From Branchiostoma floridae (lineage: Eukaryota; Chordata; Leptocardii; Amphioxiformes; Branchiostomatidae): DNA of 64,000 nt. Shown piece by piece: positions 58,201-64,000 of this stretch. Where the stretch lies: NCBI RefSeq assembly GCF_000003815.2, contig NC_049983.1:9219470-9283469 (forward strand), written 5' to 3'. How positions within the stretch are numbered: the stretch's first letter is position 1; every line of letters starts with the position of its first letter. The notes under the pieces are model-generated. The model saw only the letters and a program-made list of their open reading frames with translations, was not told the origin of the DNA and did not search any database. The position numbers and the translations under genes were made by a program.

Positions 58201-61200
58201 TCAGGGTACTTTGCAGAGATGCTGCAGACAAAGTGGAAGAACAAGGCTCACGTTCAGATCAAACATAGTCTGGTCAACCCCAGCGCATTCAGATCAGTGT
58301 TACAGTATCTATATACAGGTAAGCAAAGCATTGCCAAACTATTAAGGGAAGTATGACAGTTACTGTAAGAATTGTTTCAGTGGTTGTTGTATGATTTTCA
58401 AATGTTTGGGAATGGTCATTACCAGTAGAAAATGTGGGTAGTTTTTAGAACAGGACTCCCAATGTTACATGGGCCCATGTTATATTGAATCTAGCTGTGC
58501 CATGTCTATGTGATAAAACTCTCTCTTTCCCTCTCACTGTAGGTCGATTAGATACTGATGTCTACAATGTTGAGGACTGTATAAGACTGGCCAAGCAGTG
58601 TCGACTAGGAAAACTCATCGATGAACTTGAGAAGAGGCTAAAGGCAGTGTATGACTTCGGTATGTATTGTATGACTTTAGTTGCATTGCATTGTGAGTAA
58701 ACAGCTTTAATTCATTACACCCAGGTTCAAGTTTTAGGGACCAGACTTATAGGGTTGTTTCATTCACACCAGGATGGACTCCTATGTATATTGTTAGTTT
58801 TATGTGGCGCTCAAGGTATGGCTGTCCTTAAATATGGAACCTATGGCTTTACATCGTATTCAAAGGAGTGTAACCCTTTCCAGTATAGGGTGCAAGTTGG
58901 TTAAGCGCCAAAGGCCACGATTTATGTTTCTCCTCTCCAGGCCCAGAAAAAGCATTACTTTGAAAGTTTCTTAGTTTCTTCATAACGTTTGCAAGGTGAC
59001 CTGTTGTAGCTCTTCATCATGTTCCTAATTCTGTCATTCAGAGTACTGGCCTTTGTAAAGACAATGCTCACTACCGAAGGTGTTGGTTTCACATTGTGCA
59101 CCTGGCCTGGTTTTACTATTTTTCTGCTGCCCTGAAAACAAAGAAAAAACTACAAAGAACAATGTCTGCTTTAAAGTAGGATCCCACGGGTCCAGAGATG
59201 AGGTTACTTAGCATCAGCTTGTGTCTTTTTCCCCCAGTATCTACCAAGCCAGGCACTCATGTGACCATGATCAGTGTGGAACATGAGGGTCTGTATAACC
59301 AGGATCTATGTGAAGACTTCGGCAGACTTGCGGAAAGCTGCATGCCTCCAGAGCTGGGCAACTGGGTATGTGCAGAACAACATTAGCACAACCAATTTAA
59401 AGTTGAAAGGAATCATTAAAAATGTTCTTCTTCATATGTTGATGAAGGTAAAGTAAACATTTTAAGTATCCAAGTAAATATTTTTTGTATTTCAATGCCT
59501 ACAACTACAACTACAACAAAATACAGACATTACTTCCAGACATTTTGTGTGATATCCGTCACTATGAACATAAATACATGAGATGTAGCTCGTACTGTTG
59601 AATAGGAAAAGTGATGAATGTCACTCAAAACATAATCTCAATATTCTATCCAATTGTAGAGATTGAATTGTCTTTAAAACATGTTTTTCTTGGTTGAGTT
59701 CCTTTCCCATCCTTCTATGTATGTGGATATTTGCTAAAAACTATTGGATTTTCCTTTTCAGGTCACCTCCGGAGTCTTACCGTTTTTCTGCAGCCCTGAA
59801 GACGAAGACAAGACTGCGTATGATGACGTCTGCTTTGAGGTAGAATCCCACAGGTTCTACTGTCACAAGGTAAGGCAAGTTCCTACCCACTGATAATTCT
59901 TTCATGTGTTTAAACACTTCGTCACTGAATACAAGAAAAATAGGTTAGTAGCCTGAGTGCCAGCCTCCGTAATGACTGCTGGATCAATTCAAAAGGATTG
60001 AGCCAGCTGTTACTATGAGGGCTGTCACTCAGGTTAAAAAAGACACTCCCATATTGATATTAGAAAAGTCCCTTTTTCCACTTGTTACCATTGATATCTT
60101 GTATTAAAGCACTGTACTTGTTCTATAGATATTGTTTTTCTAGATACAGTCGCAATTTGCTTTTAGCCAAGAACTTGCAAATCGATAAATAAAATTGTGC
60201 TTTCTGTATCTATGTTAGAAGACTTGAAAATATTGATTCATAAAGGTAAGGAAGTCAGAAAAAGGCGAAAATAGCATTTCAGAGGGTGTAGATTTAAAAC
60301 AATTTCTGGACCCCCCAGGATCGTCGCGTCTGCCGTGCTCAACACGATTTCCATTCAAAATCCAGAGGACGTAAAAAAATTCAGGCTAGCTAGAACGCTG
60401 ATCTTCTCCAATTTTATAACATTCACAGTTGTGTTGCTTAATTGTGACAAACTACTAGTATTTCCCCTTTGTTTCCAGGTCTTTCTCTGTGGTCGCAGTG
60501 ACTACTTCAAGGCCCTTCTGATTGACCACTTCAGCGAGAGACCTAAGGAGGACTCGGAGACGGAGGCTCCCATCCCTGTAGTGGAGTTGCATGATGTCAG
60601 TGCATACGTCTTCAGCAGGGTCTTATACTACATCTATCAGGACAGCACTGAGGTAAGGGCTTGGATAAGGATTGTAGTAGTTTTTTTTGGTGATTTTGAT
60701 TTTAATTATGATAATGCTGAAATGACAAACAATAGTAGTAACAATAGTACCAAAATTGAAAATAACAATGATGACAATGATTGCAAAAAATGTTGTTGGT
60801 GTAGAATATTCTTCCTCCTAGCAGAAAAGGTTTACAGAAAAGGCTGGGCTGGCTATTATGTCAGGCTACCCAAGTACCCCCATTCATCGCCCCAATTCTT
60901 TTTTCCCTCGCACACACTACTTTGGGGCGGGCTTAATAGTATTGTATGTGAGTAGCTTGACACGAGGCTAGAGGGAAAAACATTATGAATTTTTGCAAAA
61001 ATGTTGTTTTCTAGTTTACCTGTATAATTCCTAATATTGCGTGCTGAAGTCTTGTACTTTTACCTGCAGGTGTCCCCTGACCATGTGTTTGAGGTGTTAC
61101 GAGTAGCGGACATGTACCTGTTACCTGGGCTGAAGAGACAGTGTGCCAACGTCATCAGTCAACACCTGGACGAAAACAACGTCATCCCGGTCCTCCGAGC

Positions 61201-62041
61201 GTCGCGACTGTTCGAGCTGCCACGGCTTGAGGATCAGTGCACCGAATACATGGCCAAGGTCTTGGATAAGGTGAGCAAGCCAGAAGGCAGATGTGAAACT
61301 TGTAAAGTGTAGTGTAGCATCATACCAAGATGTTTGTAAGGGTGGTGGTAGGGTGGTAGCTGGTCTCGATGGCGTCTCTTACATAGAGTTCGTGAGAATA
61401 GCTGCCAATATTAGTCGTAAACTCAAAACCCTAGAAAACGCAGAAGTTTGCTACGGTTGCTTGTCTTGTTCCCTCTCTCTCCGTGACTCTCTAAAAGAGT
61501 ACAAAAGTGCTACTCTACTATTTATACATTTCCTTATCTGTCAGTGAAAGTAACATTTTTCTCTGACTTAATCATGATGACCTATATCCTGGGCAGTTTA
61601 ATGGAAAGCTCCCAACTGTATCCCAAGTATGGTGATGTCCTTGTTCAGTGACCACAGAGTCGTGCTTACTGACCATAGAGCCTTGCTCCCCAACGGTACA
61701 AACTCGAATGGAATGTAGCTGATGATTCTAGCTGAGTAAAGTCAGTAAAGTCCACTTAAGTTGAAGATTCAAGTTCTGCATTGAAGTAGACAAATCTAAT
61801 CTAAAATTCCTAATATGTACAATCCTTATCTCAGCTGGTGGAGACGGATGACTTTGCGGACCTGGTTCGAGAGGACGCGGCCCAAGTGGAGGCGCGAGAG
61901 GAGACGGACTCCATCCCCGTGGTGGACGACATCCGCTACCACATCACCAGTAACGTGCAGACCTACAGCGCTCTGGACGAGGCCAATCAGAAGCTGGCGG
62001 CGCTGGACTGGTTACTTGACAGGCTGGGGTTAGAAGGGTAG
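52985..62041 (+). CDS. ABTB1: ABTB1 (ankyrin repeat and BTB domain protein 1, BPOZ), complete
   Basis: Exons: 52985-53040, 55535-55597, 56865-56920, 57377-57521, 58113-58318, 58543-58659, 59238-59365, 59762-59869, 60479-60652, 61070-61270, 61835-62041; 1461 nt, 486 residues (vertebrate ABTB1 is about 478). It starts MDLHELFLACRKGDLSRVK in good context (ACCATGG). Domains: two ankyrin repeats (about 1-64), BTB 1 (about 111-210; DVEFEVHDEVFTAHKCILSA, QYLYTGRLDTDVYN), BTB 2 (about 277-385; DVCFEVESHRFYCHKVFLCG, YYIYQDS, VADMYLLPGLKRQCANVI), a BACK-like helical stretch, and a conserved C-terminus (LAALDWLLDRLGLEG). The vertebrate protein is linked to PTEN growth suppression, eEF1A and cullin-3 ubiquitination. 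The donor of exon 3 is GC (AAAG then GCAAGA); an in-frame GT alternative lies 48 bases on. A decayed copy of exon 8 sits in intron 6. Confidence 0.95.
54035..54540 (+). repeat. 33-bp minisatellite in ABTB1 intron 1
   Basis: About 15 tandem copies of a 33-bp unit containing GGAAATYTGGATTGGATAGG and GGGTTGGGTCA. Because 33 is a multiple of three and the unit has no stop in several frames, long artificial open frames appear on both strands. Confidence 0.95.
55229..55257. repeat. (ATTG)n simple repeat
   Basis: Seven tandem ATTG tetranucleotides in ABTB1 intron 1. Confidence 0.9.
55826..56734. mobile_element. 909-bp TACAGTCAAACCTGT element (long non-autonomous form)
   Basis: It has perfect inverted ends TACAGTCAAACCTGT / ACAGGTTTGACTGTA with subterminal GGCCACTATAG-type repeats on both sides. 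The centre (about 55920-56620) shows no transposase frame. The short relatives at 25266 and 63375 retain only the ends. TA at both edges suggests a mariner-type target. It lies in ABTB1 intron 2. Confidence 0.8.
57008..57240 (-). repeat. tRNA-derived SINE in ABTB1 intron 3
   Basis: On the minus strand it starts TCGTGTGGCGTAATCAGCAGC (tRNA-like head, 57236-57216) and has a B-box-like GGGGTTCAAAACC (57189-57177), followed by a non-tRNA body. Confidence 0.6.
59103..59192 (+). pseudogene. decayed duplicate of ABTB1 exon 8 in intron 6
   Basis: The block TTTTTCTGC.GCCCTGAA.AC.AAGA.AA.ACT, then GTCTGCTTT.A.GTAG.ATCCCAC.GGT, matches exon 8 (59762-59869) nearly base for base and without an indel over about 80 bases. 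In that block it still translates to FFCCPENKEKTTKNNVCFKV, against FFCSPEDEDKTAYDDVCFEV in the exon. The exon's first 20 bases and last 20 bases have decayed and no splice sites fit, so it is called a relic. Confidence 0.75.
59950..60037. repeat. 88-bp hairpin repeat in ABTB1 intron 8
   Basis: The left arm AGCCTGAGTGCCAGCCTC and right arm GAGGGCTGTCACTCAGGTT pair, with a second pairing of GGATCAAT/ATTGAGCC near the loop. Confidence 0.6.
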
Positions 62042-62071
62042 TAAGTGTGATGGAACCTTCCATGTCATCTT

Positions 62072-62519
62072 CAGGGGTGCCTAAGCTTTTGCACAAAGTT
62101 TATGAAATCGGTATGAATTTTATTAAAAACACAAAAATCACTATGCGAAAATATAAAAATCTTATGTGATATGCGCAAATATACCATCTTTTCCTGTTAC
62201 CACCATCTTAGATACCTCGCTTAACTTCATGCAACCTGTCATGCAACCTGGACAGCAGTTGGCCGGTTTGCATAAAATGAATACGTATCCAGTTTGATTT
62301 GTTGACATTTCACAAATCACGTTTCACATGTTGATGCGTATCACAGAAGATTTGCGGGTTTTCACTTTGCACTTCAGTCAGTCAATAAGCCATTTATATT
62401 CACGTATAATATGGGCTTATCTAATAGAATTTTTAAAAAGTTTTTGCACAGTGATTTTTGCGTTTTTGAAAAATTCTTACACATTTTATCAAATTCCTGC
62501 AAATACTTGGACACCCCTT
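62072..62519. repeat. about 448-bp element with CAGGGGTG ends in the ABTB1 3' flank
   Basis: The left end CAGGGGTGCCTAAGCTTTTGCA is mirrored by TGCAAATACTTGGACACCCCTTG at the right. The arms continue with AATTTTAT/ATAAAAT-like pairing. CAGGGGTG termini are common in hAT elements, but an 8-bp target duplication is not clear. It starts 31 bases after the ABTB1 stop codon. Confidence 0.5.
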
Positions 62520-63374
62520 GTCTTCAGATTGAAGAATTCTGTCCAAAAAAAAGTTAAGCATACTAACTTATAGCTTGGATTGTTCACATGGCTTAATAGG
62601 CAATGTACAAAGATGTAATTCTAAGCTGCCCGAATACTAGAAAAATAGCTTCAGAATGAAGAATTTTGTTGCAAGCAAGTTCGCACAGTTGTAGCTTGGA
62701 TTTTAGGCCAACAGAAAACACACACAACAAACAAAATAATGTTTTGTCTACTTCTGTGCTGATAGGGAATTCTTGGGTAACTATAGTCTTTCACTTTCTC
62801 ATTATACTACTGGAACTACTAGTAAAAATTACAGGTAAGAGTACATGGTTGTATATGTATTTAAGTGGAATTCTTTTGTAGCAAATTAAACTCAACCCTG
62901 CCTTGTAAAAAATGGAATGTTACTAATAGAACAGTATTATATCTAATGTTATGCAAAACAAGAGAAGTGGTTTTAGTAAGTAAAAAATATTAGAAAGTAA
63001 TATGATAATGTTTCATTGTAAAATATGACTTGTTGATATTATGGAATCAAATGTCCTAATTATTATATCATATTCAACATATATCTACAATAATAAGATT
63101 GTAAAAGTGTGACATATTCACAAACATTCATATTGAATGTAGAGAAAATTATTCATAGTTTAATGGTGAAAATATTTAATATGTACTTTTCATATTCAAT
63201 TCCTCTTGCATTTGTTGCCTCTATGCACATATAGCAGTATAAATTTGCTGGCACATTGTGTGTATATTGTATGAAATGTTTCCAAATCTTTTTATATATT
63301 TTACTATATGCTGATGCCATGATACGCCTTTGTACAATTTCATGTATATTAATTTGCCAAATTCACATCTTCTA
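62520..63374. other. AT-rich 3' flank of ABTB1, nothing recognised
   Basis: Very AT-rich. The first part may be ABTB1 3' UTR. No gene or structured repeat was seen. Confidence 0.4.
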
Positions 63375-63556
63375 TACAGTCAAACCTGTATTAGGGACCA
63401 CCTCTACAGAGGGGCCACCTGTCCATAGTGGCCACTTTTTGTCGGTCCCTTGGGTATTTTATCTACAAGTTGCCACCTCTATACAGAGGCCACCTGTCTA
63501 TAGTGGCCAAATTTGTCCGGTCCCTTGAGTGGCCGCTATAGACAGGTTTGACTGTA
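63375..63556. mobile_element. 182-bp TACAGTCAAACCTGT MITE, intact
   Basis: It begins TACAGTCAAACCTGT and ends ACAGGTTTGACTGTA, with internal GGCCACCTGTCYATAGTGGCC tandem blocks. It is the cleanest short member of the family. Confidence 0.85.
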
Positions 63557-64000
63557 TATACATTTGGTGCTTTTTCAAATCCATCATTTTCTGCCAGTTT
63601 CTTTATGTTTTCTACCAAAGTTAATGTAACTTGGTGATAGCCATATGTAGACAACAGTTACATGTTGTCTGTACATGTAGGTTACATACTCTACAATTAA
63701 GGAGCATATATACATGTGTGTAGCTTTCTCTGATTGGTCAATTGATTAATAGATTGATTGATTGACATATTGCTTTACCGTTTCCTGTTGAAACACTCCA
63801 AGCTCATACCATACATTTGTATGGCAATCGGTATACCATGTATACTTGCCAGACGATTTCAGAAATGGAACTTCCTTAATAGCTTGAAATAGAATCTCCT
63901 TGCTTTTGAATACCAGGTAGTTTTCATGCTGCTATTATAATAGGGTGCTTCTCTTGGTAGGTGTCAACATAAGGATGTATTTGCATGTTGTCTAAATCAA
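63557..64000. other. AT-rich intergenic tail of the window
   Basis: No gene seen; contains a short ATTG-type repeat near 63745-63765. Confidence 0.4.

Noticed and set aside
60335-60955. 206-residue open frame through ABTB1 exon 9
   Set aside because: Only 60479-60652 is conserved; the rest is intron that happens to lack stops, with low-complexity Asn/Asp-rich translation.

Overview
The window is intron-rich animal DNA with two 100-base N gaps (1871-1970 and 40084-40183). It is most likely from a cephalochordate (amphioxus, Branchiostoma type). That is inferred from deuterostome gene families with vertebrate-like architecture, a short secreted fibrinogen-domain gene, a YADD reverse transcriptase and many small inverted-repeat elements. 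There are no bacterial features.

Layout. (1) 1384-1674 (+): first coding exon of an LLPH-like nucleolar protein; its 3' exons are not visible. (2) 26534-5537 (-): complete importin-9 (IPO9), 26 coding exons, about 1037 residues, including one apparent U12-type AT-AC intron and a TISU-type start. (3) 29031-27652 (-): an intact but 5'-truncated LINE reverse transcriptase reading frame. (4) 34061-30093 (-): a secreted fibrinogen C-domain protein, 6 exons, 302 residues. (5) 38398-35452 (-): a BTB-BACK-Kelch protein of the KLHL24/KLHL6/KLHL35 type, 3 coding exons, 579 residues. (6) 52059-45218 (-): a 10-exon gene fusing two bacterial-type transferase domains (DUF2064/TIGR04282 and a family-2 glycosyltransferase of TIGR04283 type) behind an N-terminal membrane anchor, 514 residues. 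(7) 52985-62041 (+): complete ABTB1 (two ankyrin repeats, two BTB domains), 11 exons, 486 residues, divergent from gene 6 across about 0.9 kb.

All splice phases in genes 2, 4, 5, 6 and 7 were followed base by base and close without a frameshift. Genes 2, 5 and 7 are housekeeping or adaptor functions (nuclear import, cullin-3 type ubiquitin ligase adaptors); gene 4 is a probable secreted lectin; gene 6 is an unusual sugar-transferase fusion. The genes do not form one pathway.

Introns and intergenic DNA are full of MITE-like elements, tRNA-derived SINEs and minisatellites. A recurrent theme is partial exon duplication: IPO9 exon 21 was amplified into a 109/45-bp tandem array, the edge of IPO9 exon 24 was duplicated, and a decayed copy of ABTB1 exon 8 lies in ABTB1 intron 6. 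Product names rest on family recognition by reading, not on database searches.
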